From Cognaticolwellia aestuarii (GTDB taxonomy: Bacteria > Pseudomonadota > Gammaproteobacteria > Enterobacterales > Alteromonadaceae), in assembly GCF_002000025.1 (NCBI RefSeq), contig NZ_MUZV01000003.1:1-64000 (forward strand): 64,000 bases of DNA, given 5' to 3'. Positions 10,448-18,719 of this stretch are shown piece after piece. Under the pieces are notes generated by a model that searched no databases, was not told the DNA's origin, and was given only the letters and a program-made list of their open reading frames with translations. Positions within the stretch are counted from its first letter, which is position 1. Every line of letters begins with the position of its first letter. The translations under genes were made by a program, and so were the position numbers.

Positions 10448-10815
10448 AATCTAACTCCTACAACTACAGTAAGGATTAACCAAAGTGCGATGATTATTTT
10501 CGCTGTAGTATTACCTGATGGTAACTCTTCAAAATAACCTAAATCCATAATTAAATGACGGATACCGCCAAGTAAATGATAGATAAGAGCAGAAAGTGTA
10601 CCAAGGATAATAATTTTAAAGAATAACCCACTAAGTAGTGACTCTACTTGCGCGAAACCTTCAACAGAAGATAGAGATAAAGAAAGCGTCCACAATAAAA
10701 TACCAATAGCGAATACCATGATGACACCAGATATACGGTGTAAAATAGAGGCATTGGCTGCCGCATGCATTTTAATTGTTGACAAATCTAGGTTTACAGG
10801 ACGTTGTTTTTTCAC
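10441..10815 (-). CDS. sdhC: succinate dehydrogenase cytochrome b556 subunit
   Basis: Cytochrome b subunit of complex II. It has 124 residues with three membrane spans. The family signatures are RPVNLDLSTI at the N-terminus, SILHRISGV in the first span (quinone-site Ser/Arg region) and the heme-ligand region YHLLGGIRHLIMDLGY near residue 80. It is the first gene of the sdhCDAB-sucABCD run, and its promoter must lie in the region shared with divergent gltA. Confidence 0.95.
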   Translation of the reverse strand: MKKQRPVNLDLSTIKMHAAANASILHRISGVIMVFAIGILLWTLSLSLSSVEGFAQVESLLSGLFFKIIILGTLSALIYHLLGGIRHLIMDLGYFEELPSGNTTAKIIIALWLILTVVVGVRLW

Positions 10816-11233
10816 GATTGTTGCCTAAGGAGCTCTTGGAGCCTTCAACTTATTTTTACGTTATCTAGCCAATTGTTCTGTTAGATAACCCCCCTCCGAT
10901 GTGCATTATATTTTTACACTTACGATATGAAAATAACATACGAATGTAAAAACAGAATTCAGATCGGCTTGATTATATAGGTGAAAATCATTAATTACAA
11001 TTTTCTTCACTGACAAGTTGCAGCCAATTTTCAAGGCTTACGACTAATTATCAACCATACTTTACTAAAATAGATCCTTACATTTGACTTTAGTCTAAGA
11101 GGTTAACAAACGAATTGACTTTTAGGGGGTGATCTGAAGTAGAATACACACAGTTTAATATTCACAAAAATTGACTAAACATTTAGTTTAGAGATATTTT
11201 CAAGATAAATAAATTTTAATGGGGACGAAACAT
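10816..11233. promoter_or_regulatory. divergent control region between sdhC and gltA
   Basis: A 418-base gene-free region separates the two TCA-cycle transcription units. It is A/T-rich with a C-run (CCCCCCTCC near 10890). A possible upstream promoter for gltA is TTGACT at 11115 with TAGAAT at 11140, but the 19-base spacing is long. A second candidate closer to gltA is listed separately. I could not pick out a convincing promoter for sdhC. Confidence 0.5.
11171..11199 (+). promoter_or_regulatory. putative gltA promoter with palindrome in the spacer
   Basis: TTGACT (11171-11176) and ATATTT (11194-11199) are spaced 17 bases apart and would start transcription about 28 bases before the gltA ATG. 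An inverted repeat CTAAAC-ATTTA-GTTTAG (11175-11191) fills the spacer, which is where a repressor site would sit. The -35 match is good and the -10 match is weak. Confidence 0.35.
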
Positions 11234-12520
11234 ATGGCTGACTCAAAAGCCTCTCTTAGTATCGACGGTAATGTAGTTGCAGACTTGCCAATTCTTAAAG
11301 GCACTGCCGGTAACGATGTAATAGATATTCGCACACTAGGCGGCGCAGGCTATTTCACATATGACCCAGGTTTTTTAGCAACCGCCTCATGTGAATCTGA
11401 AATTACTTTCATCGATGGTGATAAAGGCATTTTACAACACCGTGGTTATCCAATTGATAGCCTTGCTAAACAAGCTGATTATCTAGAAGTTTGTTATATT
11501 TTGTTAAATGGTGAAGCACCAACTAAAACACAATATGATGAATTTAAAAACATTATTACCAACCACACTATGGTACATGAGAAATTAGTACATTTTTTCC
11601 ATGGCTTCTTACCTGACGCGCATCCAATGGCGATGTTATGTGGTGTTGTTGGCGCTTTATCGTCGTTTTATCACAGTGATTTAGATATTAACGCACCAGA
11701 TCAACGTATGCGTAGTGCGCATCGTTTAATTGCGAAAATGCCAACTATCGCAGCAATGGCTTACAAGTACAGCATAGGTCAACCTTTTGTTTATCCACGT
11801 AACAACTTGAACTACGCAGAAAACTTTTTACACATGTTATTTTCAGTACCTGCTGAAGAATATGTAGTTAGCCCAACAGTTGCTCGCGCAATGGACCGTA
11901 TTTTTACTCTACATGCTGACCATGAACAAAATGCTTCAACGTCAACAGTGCGTTTAGCTGGTTCATCTGGCGCTAACCCGTATGCATGTATTGCTGCTGG
12001 TGTTGCATCACTTTGGGGACCTGCTCACGGTGGCGCTAATGAAGCATGTTTAACTATGCTTGAAGAGATTGGCTCTTTAGATCGTGTAGATGAATTTGTT
12101 GCTAAAGCAAAAGACAAGTCAGACCCTTTCCGTTTAATGGGCTTTGGTCATCGTGTATACAAAAACTTCGATCCACGTGCCACGGTTATGCGTGAAACTT
12201 GTCATGAAGTATTAAATGAGTTGGGTATCAAAGATCCATTGCTTGATGTTGCTATGGCACTTGAAAAAGTAGCACTTGAAGACCCATACTTCATCGAGAA
12301 AAAATTATACCCTAACGTTGATTTTTACTCTGGTATCATCTTGAAAGCAATTGGTATTCCAACCAATATGTTCACTGTAATTTTTGCCATGTCTCGTACA
12401 GTTGGTTGGATTGCACATTGGGATGAAATGCTAGGTCAACCTGGTCAAAAAATTGGTCGTCCTCGTCAAAAATACACTGGCGAAATTGACCGTACATTTG
12501 TACCATTAAGTGACAGATAA
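11234..12520 (+). CDS. gltA: citrate synthase (type II)
   Basis: Condenses acetyl-CoA and oxaloacetate to citrate, the entry step of the TCA cycle. I place the start at the ATG at 11234 ([12 protein letters not shown], 428 residues, against 427 in E. coli): GGGGA lies 10 bases upstream and would be buried in the coding sequence if the ATG at 11219 were used. Active-site signatures include [14 protein letters not shown] and [11 protein letters not shown], and the C-terminus is [15 protein letters not shown]. It is divergent from sdhC, so both halves of the cycle share one control region. Confidence 0.96.
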   Translation: MADSKASLSIDGNVVADLPILKGTAGNDVIDIRTLGGAGYFTYDPGFLATASCESEITFIDGDKGILQHRGYPIDSLAKQADYLEVCYILLNGEAPTKTQYDEFKNIITNHTMVHEKLVHFFHGFLPDAHPMAMLCGVVGALSSFYHSDLDINAPDQRMRSAHRLIAKMPTIAAMAYKYSIGQPFVYPRNNLNYAENFLHMLFSVPAEEYVVSPTVARAMDRIFTLHADHEQNASTSTVRLAGSSGANPYACIAAGVASLWGPAHGGANEACLTMLEEIGSLDRVDEFVAKAKDKSDPFRLMGFGHRVYKNFDPRATVMRETCHEVLNELGIKDPLLDVAMALEKVALEDPYFIEKKLYPNVDFYSGIILKAIGIPTNMFTVIFAMSRTVGWIAHWDEMLGQPGQKIGRPRQKYTGEIDRTFVPLSDR

Positions 12521-12558
12521 AAAATAAACTTATACTGATGCGCGTATGCGTTCATCAC

Positions 12559-12590
12559 AAAAAGGCAACCTTAGTGTTGCCTTTTTTTTT
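12559..12590 (+). terminator. rho-independent terminator after gltA
   Basis: An 11-bp stem (AAAAAGGCAAC / GTTGCCTTTTT, 12559-12569 with 12576-12586) with a 6-base loop, followed by more T residues. It lies 39 bases after the gltA stop. Confidence 0.85.
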
Positions 12591-12712
12591 AGCTCGCAGC
12601 CACTTTTAATATCCAACAACAGAATATGCCATTACATATCCAAGCGGCTATTTAAACTTCAGTACATTAACGTTACAATCGCTAAATTATTCTAAAAACA
12701 GGTATTTTATTT

Positions 12713-14260
12713 GTGCTTGACCATATTTTAATTGTTGATGAAAGTCGATTAGTTCGCGAAGCGCTCGCTAAAATATTACTCTCATGTGGCGTGAAAAAGT
12801 CAGCTATTGCCTGCATTGAAAATGTCGAAGACGCACTAGAATATGCCCAATTTTCATCCCTAAATTTACTCATTTGCTCAGACACCTTAACAGAAACAAG
12901 TATCTGTTCTTTTCGCGATGAATTAGCTACATTATCGAATAGCAAGCAATTGCCGTTATTGATACTGGCGCATCAACAAGAAGCGCCTGAGGGTAACAAT
13001 GTTTTAACGGATAGTAACGATACGCCAGAAAAAATCAGTACTTTACTTTACCCCCCATTCAAGAAAAGCTCAGTGATCAACGCTTTATTTAAGTTAACAC
13101 AAGCAGATGTTTTTGCTCCTAGTATCAATCCATCTGAGCCCAGTAATGCGTCAGTTAAAGCTGCTGCCAGTAGTAAAACAAATTTAAGCACTGAAAAAGC
13201 GACAATATTAGTAGTAGATGATGAGAGTAGCAATATTGATGTTGCCGCCGGTAATTTACGGGAAAGCTACCGTGTAATGGCAGCTAAATCAGGCGAACAT
13301 GCACTAAAGATTGTAGCGAGTAATAAACATAATATTGCGCTAATTCTATTGGATATTATGATGCCTAACATGGACGGCTACCAAGTTTGTAAAAAACTAA
13401 AAGAAAGCCCTGTCAGTGCTAATATTCCGGTCATATTTTTAAGCGCTAAGGCACTTGTTGATGACATAAAATATGGTTTTGATTTAGGTGCGGTTGATTA
13501 TATTACTAAACCATTAAACGGCGACTTACTGCGCGCACGTGTTGCCACTCATATTCGCTTACAACAGCAAAAGCTTGCTTTATCTGCACAAGTTGCAACG
13601 CTTGAAGAAAATGCAAAATTACGTGAAGATATTGAAAAAATAACCCACCATGACTTAAAAGCGCCGCTCAGTAATATACTGTTTGAAACCTATCGCTTAG
13701 CAGATCAAGACGCGGCAAAATCAATTAATCGCGCAGTAAACAACGCCATAGGTATGATAAATAACTCACTCAATTTATATAAAATTGAGCAAGGTATTTA
13801 CACCCTTATGCCACAAAAAACCAACTTAAATATACTGGTTAATGACGCTATTAACGCTTCAGTCAAAGACTGTCAGGATAAGCAGCTAACATTTGAGCTG
13901 AGCGGCTTTGACCACGAGCATTATATTTTAGCCGAGCCATTGCTTTGCTTATCCATATTCAACAATCTCATTAAAAATGCTGTAGAAGCGTCCCCAACAG
14001 AGCAGAAAATAGCAATAACCTTGGCATATGAAGGTGAACAGGTTAGCTTTAGGTTAACCAATCAAGGAGCCATTCCAGAGAGCATGCGTGCAAGCTTATT
14101 TGAAAAATACAGCAGCTCAAATCACCGCTCTGGTACCGGTTTAGGTACTTATTCAGCTAAGTTGATGACACAAGTTCAACAAGGTGAAATTAGTTTTAAT
14201 ATTATTGATGAGCAACAAACAGAATTTACCGTTAAATTGCCCGCGGCTAACGCCGATTAA
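12713..14260 (+). CDS. hybrid signalling protein: two receiver domains followed by a histidine kinase
   Basis: 515 residues from a GTG start, with no membrane segment, so probably cytosolic. Domain order: receiver 1 (about 3-128; acidic DE at 9-10, candidate phospho-Asp57, Lys117), a Ser/Ala-rich linker, receiver 2 (about 164-282; DD 169-170, phospho-Asp214 in LLDIMMPNMDGYQ, Lys266), a coiled-coil stretch, a dimerisation helix with H-box ITHHDLKAPLSN near residue 313, and a HATPase_c domain (N-box FNNLIKNAVEA; G-box SGTGLGTYSAKLM). The D-x-G of the kinase is replaced by NQG, which could lower ATP binding. The receiver-before-kinase order suggests it is controlled by an upstream phosphodonor. 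No cognate partner lies beside it. Confidence 0.85.
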   Translation: MLDHILIVDESRLVREALAKILLSCGVKKSAIACIENVEDALEYAQFSSLNLLICSDTLTETSICSFRDELATLSNSKQLPLLILAHQQEAPEGNNVLTDSNDTPEKISTLLYPPFKKSSVINALFKLTQADVFAPSINPSEPSNASVKAAASSKTNLSTEKATILVVDDESSNIDVAAGNLRESYRVMAAKSGEHALKIVASNKHNIALILLDIMMPNMDGYQVCKKLKESPVSANIPVIFLSAKALVDDIKYGFDLGAVDYITKPLNGDLLRARVATHIRLQQQKLALSAQVATLEENAKLREDIEKITHHDLKAPLSNILFETYRLADQDAAKSINRAVNNAIGMINNSLNLYKIEQGIYTLMPQKTNLNILVNDAINASVKDCQDKQLTFELSGFDHEHYILAEPLLCLSIFNNLIKNAVEASPTEQKIAITLAYEGEQVSFRLTNQGAIPESMRASLFEKYSSSNHRSGTGLGTYSAKLMTQVQQGEISFNIIDEQQTEFTVKLPAANAD

Positions 14261-14267
14261 GTTTCGC

Positions 14268-15254
14268 TTATAGGTATTTTTGGCGATACTCTTTGGGTGT
14301 TACCCCAGTGAAACGTTTAAATAGCTGTCGAAAGCTACTGACGTCTTCATATCCGCTCGTCCATATAATTTGATTAATGGCTTCGGTGGTTTTTTCCAAT
14401 CGCACTTTAGCATGTTCAACCCTTATTCTTTGTAGGTAACTGATCGGCGTTTCATCAGTGGCTTGTTTAAAGCGTCTTTTAAAGGTTCTAGCACCTAGGC
14501 CAACTAATGCCGCTAAATTATCAATTAAAATTTCCTGACTAAAATGGGATTCAATCCACTCTTGCGCTTTTAAGATCGCCTGATCATCATGCGATTTTTG
14601 CGCCTGAAACGTGACATAAGGTGATTGTTTCTGTCTAACTGGGTCAAAAACCAGTAACTTTGCACAGTCAGAGGCAATATCTTGTCCAATGTTTTTAGCA
14701 ATTAAATGTAAAGCTAAATCGATATATGACATTGAACCGCCAGAGCAAACAATATCGCCATTATCAATTAACATGCGATCACAATCGAGGCGAATGGAAG
14801 GAAAAAGTCGTTTAAATAAATCGGCACTGCGCCAATGTGTCGTAGCCACCTTACCCTTTAGCAAGCCACAAGAGGCTAATAAAAAGCTTCCTGTACAATA
14901 ACTTGCAATAGTAGTCCCTTGAATGTGACATTGAGTTAGCCAACGCTTAACCGCCGGTATATTCTCCACCATTATGTCATCTGCGCAACATTCAATCACA
15001 GCTCGTACTGAGGACGAAACCACAATAATGTCAGGTTTTTCTATTTCATTGAGCTCGGCATTAGGGGTAATACTGACACCGTTATAACCTGTAACCACTT
15101 GGTTATCTATGGTCACTATTTTACAGGTAATATTGCTACTTTCACTGCTACCATAGCGCTGTTCATGACAATAATTAGCCGCATAAAACACATCAACTAA
15201 ACCATAAACAGCCGACACTACACATTGATTTGTTGCTAAAACTAGCACATTCAT
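14268..15254 (-). CDS. GlxA family AraC-type transcriptional regulator
   Basis: 328 residues. The N-terminal part (about 1-190) is a DJ-1/PfpI-like (class I amidotransferase fold) sensor domain with ASYCTGSFLLASCGLLKGK at the nucleophile-elbow position. The C-terminal part (about 225-328) is a two-helix-turn-helix AraC domain with GLGARTFKRRFKQATDETP and the typical FTGVTPKEYRQKYL ending. Regulators of this class control catabolic or stress genes; the effector cannot be read from the sequence. It ends 8 bases from the end of the convergent kinase gene. Confidence 0.9.
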   Translation of the reverse strand: MNVLVLATNQCVVSAVYGLVDVFYAANYCHEQRYGSSESSNITCKIVTIDNQVVTGYNGVSITPNAELNEIEKPDIIVVSSSVRAVIECCADDIMVENIPAVKRWLTQCHIQGTTIASYCTGSFLLASCGLLKGKVATTHWRSADLFKRLFPSIRLDCDRMLIDNGDIVCSGGSMSYIDLALHLIAKNIGQDIASDCAKLLVFDPVRQKQSPYVTFQAQKSHDDQAILKAQEWIESHFSQEILIDNLAALVGLGARTFKRRFKQATDETPISYLQRIRVEHAKVRLEKTTEAINQIIWTSGYEDVSSFRQLFKRFTGVTPKEYRQKYL

Positions 15255-15383
15255 TCTATTTCACCTGAAAGCCCATGACTTAATTGCCACTAATAATGTC
15301 AAATATGCCACCTCTTTTTATCGAGTACAAGCGTTAGAATAAAAATTCGACAAACAAAATCCAACGATATGGAGATTTACTTT

Positions 15384-15653
15384 ATGGAAACCATGATCAA
15401 ATCGATAAAAATATTACATTTATTAAGCTTTGTTAGCTTAATGTTGGCAATTTCATTGTTGCCGATACTTTTAAATGCTGAAATATTAACCAGTTTGCTT
15501 TATTTACCCTTAGCTTATCTCACATTAGCTATCATAAGTTTTAATATTGAAAATAAGCTAAATAAATACTTAAACGAAATAAATAGCCAATCGGCCAAAA
15601 TCAAAGCAAAAAAGTGCCTTATTTATCGGGGAATTTGTTGTTTACACTCTTAG
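15384..15653 (+). CDS. small hypothetical membrane protein
   Basis: 89 residues if started at the ATG at 15384, which has GGAG 9 bases upstream; an ATG at 15369 would place that ribosome-binding site inside the gene. Two hydrophobic segments (about 10-29 and 33-51) are followed by a basic tail with Cys near the end (YRGICCLHS). No family recognised. It sits upstream of tcdA in the same orientation, with a 57-base gap. Confidence 0.5.
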   Translation: METMIKSIKILHLLSFVSLMLAISLLPILLNAEILTSLLYLPLAYLTLAIISFNIENKLNKYLNEINSQSAKIKAKKCLIYRGICCLHS

Positions 15654-15710
15654 TTTTAATGATCTAGGCTGTTATAATGCGCCACGATTTTTCAAGCTAG
15701 TGAATAAATA

Positions 15711-16496
15711 ATGTCAGATTATCAATTAAGGTTTGGTGGTATAGCAAGACTATACGGTAACAAGCAAAGTAACGCTTTACAGCAAGCACACTTTTGTGTG
15801 ATTGGCATCGGTGGTGTTGGGTCTTGGGTTGCCGAAGCACTGGCACGTAACGGTGTTGGACAAATAACCTTAATTGATCTCGATGATTTATGTGTCACTA
15901 ACATCAACCGACAAATTCATGCCTTAACCAATACGGTAGGCTTAAGTAAGGTTGATGTTATGCGTGATAGGATCATGCAAATCAATCCAGATTGTTGCGT
16001 TAACACCATAGAAGATTTTGTTACGCTAGAAAATATTAAAGAATTACTTTCAAGTTCATACGATTACGTAATTGATGCTATTGATTCTGTTAATGTCAAA
16101 ACGGCCATTATCGCGCATTGCAAACGTAATAAACTCCCCATTGTGACTATTGGTGGCGCCGGTGGGCAAGTAGATCCAAGCAAAATAGCAATTACTGATT
16201 TAAGCCAAACATTTCAAGACCCACTACTCGCCAAAGTACGTAACCAATTACGTCGTGAATATAACTTTTCTCGTAATGTTAAACGCAAGTTTTCTATTGA
16301 TGCGGTATTTTCCAGTGAACAACTGCGTTATCCGGATACTGAAGGTAATGTTTGCCATGCTAAGCAGTCAAATGACGGTGCAATGCGATTAGATTGTAGC
16401 GGTGGTTTTGGCGCGGCAACGCATGTTACCGCCTGTTTCGCATTTTTTGCTGTTGGCAAAGCGATGGAAAAATATTTGAAAAAAGCGCTCAGTTAA
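15711..16496 (+). CDS. tcdA: tRNA threonylcarbamoyladenosine dehydratase
   Basis: E1-like (ThiF/MoeB-fold) enzyme that dehydrates t6A37 to cyclic ct6A in tRNAs reading ANN codons. It has 261 residues. The ATP-binding GIGGVGSWVAEALARNG motif is near residue 32, DLDDLCVTNINRQ follows, and DAIDSVNVK is near 120. In E. coli tcdA (csdL) lies beside csdA and csdE, whose products support it. Here it faces the CsdA-CsdE fusion gene convergently, which supports the assignment. Confidence 0.94.
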   Translation: MSDYQLRFGGIARLYGNKQSNALQQAHFCVIGIGGVGSWVAEALARNGVGQITLIDLDDLCVTNINRQIHALTNTVGLSKVDVMRDRIMQINPDCCVNTIEDFVTLENIKELLSSSYDYVIDAIDSVNVKTAIIAHCKRNKLPIVTIGGAGGQVDPSKIAITDLSQTFQDPLLAKVRNQLRREYNFSRNVKRKFSIDAVFSSEQLRYPDTEGNVCHAKQSNDGAMRLDCSGGFGAATHVTACFAFFAVGKAMEKYLKKALS

Positions 16497-16525
16497 GTGT
16501 ATGAGCGTTTAAAAATAAGTGTAAA

Positions 16526-16559
16526 CGGCCAAATAACTTCACTGAACTTAACTTGGCCG
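16526..16559. terminator. weak stem-loop between convergent tcdA and csdA
   Basis: A 7-bp stem (CGGCCAA / TTGGCCG) with a 20-base loop lies in the 90-base gap between the two convergent genes. It has no clear T-run, so it may be only a weak bidirectional stop. Confidence 0.3.
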
Positions 16560-16586
16560 AATTATATCGAACTAGGCCGAGCAACA

Positions 16587-18278
16587 TTATTCAGTAATAA
16601 GTTGCTGAATTTTATGAACAATAGCCCGAACACCATTCCCGCGTGATGGGCTTAAATGCTGTAACAGCCCCAAATCTGAAAAATAATTATTCATATCAAA
16701 CGCATGAATTTCTGCTGCTGTTTTATTATCGACAGCCGCTAGAATTATTGCCAGTAACCCTCGGATCACTTTCGCTTCACTATCTGCTTGAAAGCGATAA
16801 ACCCCTGCGGCATTAATGTCAGAAACTAACCAAGCATGGCTTTCACAACCTGCAATCAACGATAACGGGGTTTTGTTTTCAACAGCCATAGGCAATTGCT
16901 TTTTACCTAACAGCATAATTTCTCGGTGCTTACTGTCCCAACTTTTTGCCTTAGCAAACATGCTATAAATATCATCAACAGTTAAGCGAGCAATCTCAGG
17001 GGAACTAAAGCTAGCTGCTTTATTATCTAATGACAAACTCGCTAGCTTACTGCCTGTGATAACAGTCTGAGTTAATTTTTTCAGTTGCTCAATAACAAAG
17101 TCAATTTCTTGCACACTGTTATACGCCGATAAAGACAACCGGATGCAACCCGCCACATTAAGGTATTGCATTAATGGCATAGTACAATGGTGGCCAGCGC
17201 GTACCGCAATGCCAACGCTATCTAGAGCCGCAGCAATATCATGATTATGATGCCCTGGCAAAGTAAATGAAAATAAAGGTATATCAGGCGCTTCATCAAC
17301 CAAGAATTTAAGCGTTGGTATCGATGATAGTTCGCTAAAGCAATACGATGTTAGTGCATTCTCATAGGCTACTAGACCCAAATGGTCTTGTTGTTCAAGA
17401 AACTCAAGTGCCGAACCAAATGCGATGACTCCGGCAATATTAGGTGTTCCAGCCTCAAATTTATGTGGTAATTGATTAAAAGTGGTTTGTTCAAAGCTGA
17501 CGGTTTTGATCATTTCACCACCGGCTTGATATGGCGGCATTTTATCTAATAACGCTCGTTTTCCATATAAAACACCTATCCCTGTCGGACCATACATTTT
17601 ATGAGCAGAAAAAACATAAAAATCACAGTCTAAGTCCTTCACATCAACCTTTAAATGAGCAATAGCTTGAGCGCCATCGATCAGGGTTAATGCCTGATGT
17701 TTTTTAGCGACTCGTATCACTTCTTTAATGGGATTGACTCGACCAATAACATTAGAGATATGTCCTACACAAACAATACGCGTACGTTCACCAATATAGC
17801 CTTCTAGATCCGCAATCGCTATTTGACCCGTTTTGCCTAAAGGTAATACCTTTATTGTTGCGCCTGTTTGTTTGGCAACTATTTGCCAAGGCACAATATT
17901 CGCATGATGCTCACTATAACTTAAGACAATTTCATCACCCGGCTGTAATGTTGTACGTCCCCAACTTTGCGCAACCAAATTAATACTTTCGGTGCTACCT
18001 TTAGTCCAAATTATTTCTTCTTCAGCGTTAGCATTGATTAAGCTTTTGACTCTTTTTCGGGCACTTTCATAATCTGCAGTCGCACTCGCACTTAACGCAT
18101 GAGAAGCCCGATGTACATTGGCATTACTTTGTTGATAATACTCCTGATAACGCTCAATCACACAAGCTGGTTTTTGAGTTGTCGCCGCATTATCAAAATA
18201 AACTAACGCATGCCCATTAACCCGACTTTTTAAAATAGGGAATTGTTGGCGAAAATGAGTATCAGAAAATTTTTCCAT
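16587..18278 (-). CDS. csdA: CsdA cysteine desulfurase fused to a CsdE (SufE-like) sulfur acceptor
   Basis: 563 residues, where CsdA alone is about 400. Residues 1-405 are a SufS/CsdA-type class V PLP enzyme: Schiff-base Lys227 in FSAHKMYGPTG, and the sulfur-carrying Cys365 in VRAGHHCTMPLM. After a Ser/Thr-rich linker (about 406-430), residues 431-563 match CsdE/SufE: MLLGKKQLP, acceptor Cys478 in IAGCESHAWL, and VIRGLLAIILAAVDNKTAAEI. The protein would take sulfur from cysteine and pass the persulfide within one chain. In E. coli the two are separate genes next to tcdA. The frame is uninterrupted across the junction, so this is a true fusion. Confidence 0.93.
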   Translation of the reverse strand: MEKFSDTHFRQQFPILKSRVNGHALVYFDNAATTQKPACVIERYQEYYQQSNANVHRASHALSASATADYESARKRVKSLINANAEEEIIWTKGSTESINLVAQSWGRTTLQPGDEIVLSYSEHHANIVPWQIVAKQTGATIKVLPLGKTGQIAIADLEGYIGERTRIVCVGHISNVIGRVNPIKEVIRVAKKHQALTLIDGAQAIAHLKVDVKDLDCDFYVFSAHKMYGPTGIGVLYGKRALLDKMPPYQAGGEMIKTVSFEQTTFNQLPHKFEAGTPNIAGVIAFGSALEFLEQQDHLGLVAYENALTSYCFSELSSIPTLKFLVDEAPDIPLFSFTLPGHHNHDIAAALDSVGIAVRAGHHCTMPLMQYLNVAGCIRLSLSAYNSVQEIDFVIEQLKKLTQTVITGSKLASLSLDNKAASFSSPEIARLTVDDIYSMFAKAKSWDSKHREIMLLGKKQLPMAVENKTPLSLIAGCESHAWLVSDINAAGVYRFQADSEAKVIRGLLAIILAAVDNKTAAEIHAFDMNNYFSDLGLLQHLSPSRGNGVRAIVHKIQQLITE

Positions 18279-18441
18279 AGAAATATAATAGTGCTTTCAT
18301 TAAGTTGCCATAATTATATCGTAACTTGGTACGGTTAGATTCAGTGAATGTGCAAATATCGAGAAAAATATTAAACATCGGTCAGCAAAAATAGACAATT
18401 TACGCTATAACTTAATGTAAGTAATGTGAGGAGCCAGTGGT

Positions 18442-18666
18442 ATGAAACTATTTTCATGGTTTATAAATACAACAAAAATTAACTCAGCTAAAAATGATAA
18501 AGCTTCGTTAGAGCGAGAACTCTTAATATTTAATAACAACACTATGTGGCCAATAGCGAAAGTCAGAAATAATATCGTTGTACAACAACAAACATACGTA
18601 AATGCAGCATCTAATTTAAAGGAAACAACTCAAGTTAACACATTAAAAGAACACACTAATTCATGA
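18442..18666 (+). CDS. small hypothetical protein
   Basis: 74 residues, preceded by GAGGAG at a workable distance from the ATG, which argues for a real gene. It starts MKLFSWFINTTKI and is rich in Asn, Lys and Thr, with no signal peptide or membrane segment I can defend. No family recognised. It stands alone between divergent csdA and the convergent metallopeptidase-like gene. Confidence 0.45.
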   Translation: MKLFSWFINTTKINSAKNDKASLERELLIFNNNTMWPIAKVRNNIVVQQQTYVNAASNLKETTQVNTLKEHTNS

Positions 18667-18679
18667 TAGCTCTGGATGT

Positions 18680-18715
18680 TTAGTCAATTAATTTCAGCAT
18701 TAATTAATTGACTAA
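18680..18715. terminator. stem-loop between convergent genes
   Basis: A perfect 14-bp inverted repeat (TTAGTCAATTAATT with AATTAATTGACTAA) and an 8-base loop fill the 53-base gap between two convergent genes. It is A/T-rich and lacks a long T-run, so it is a probable but not typical bidirectional terminator. Confidence 0.45.
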
Positions 18716-18719
18716 GTTA

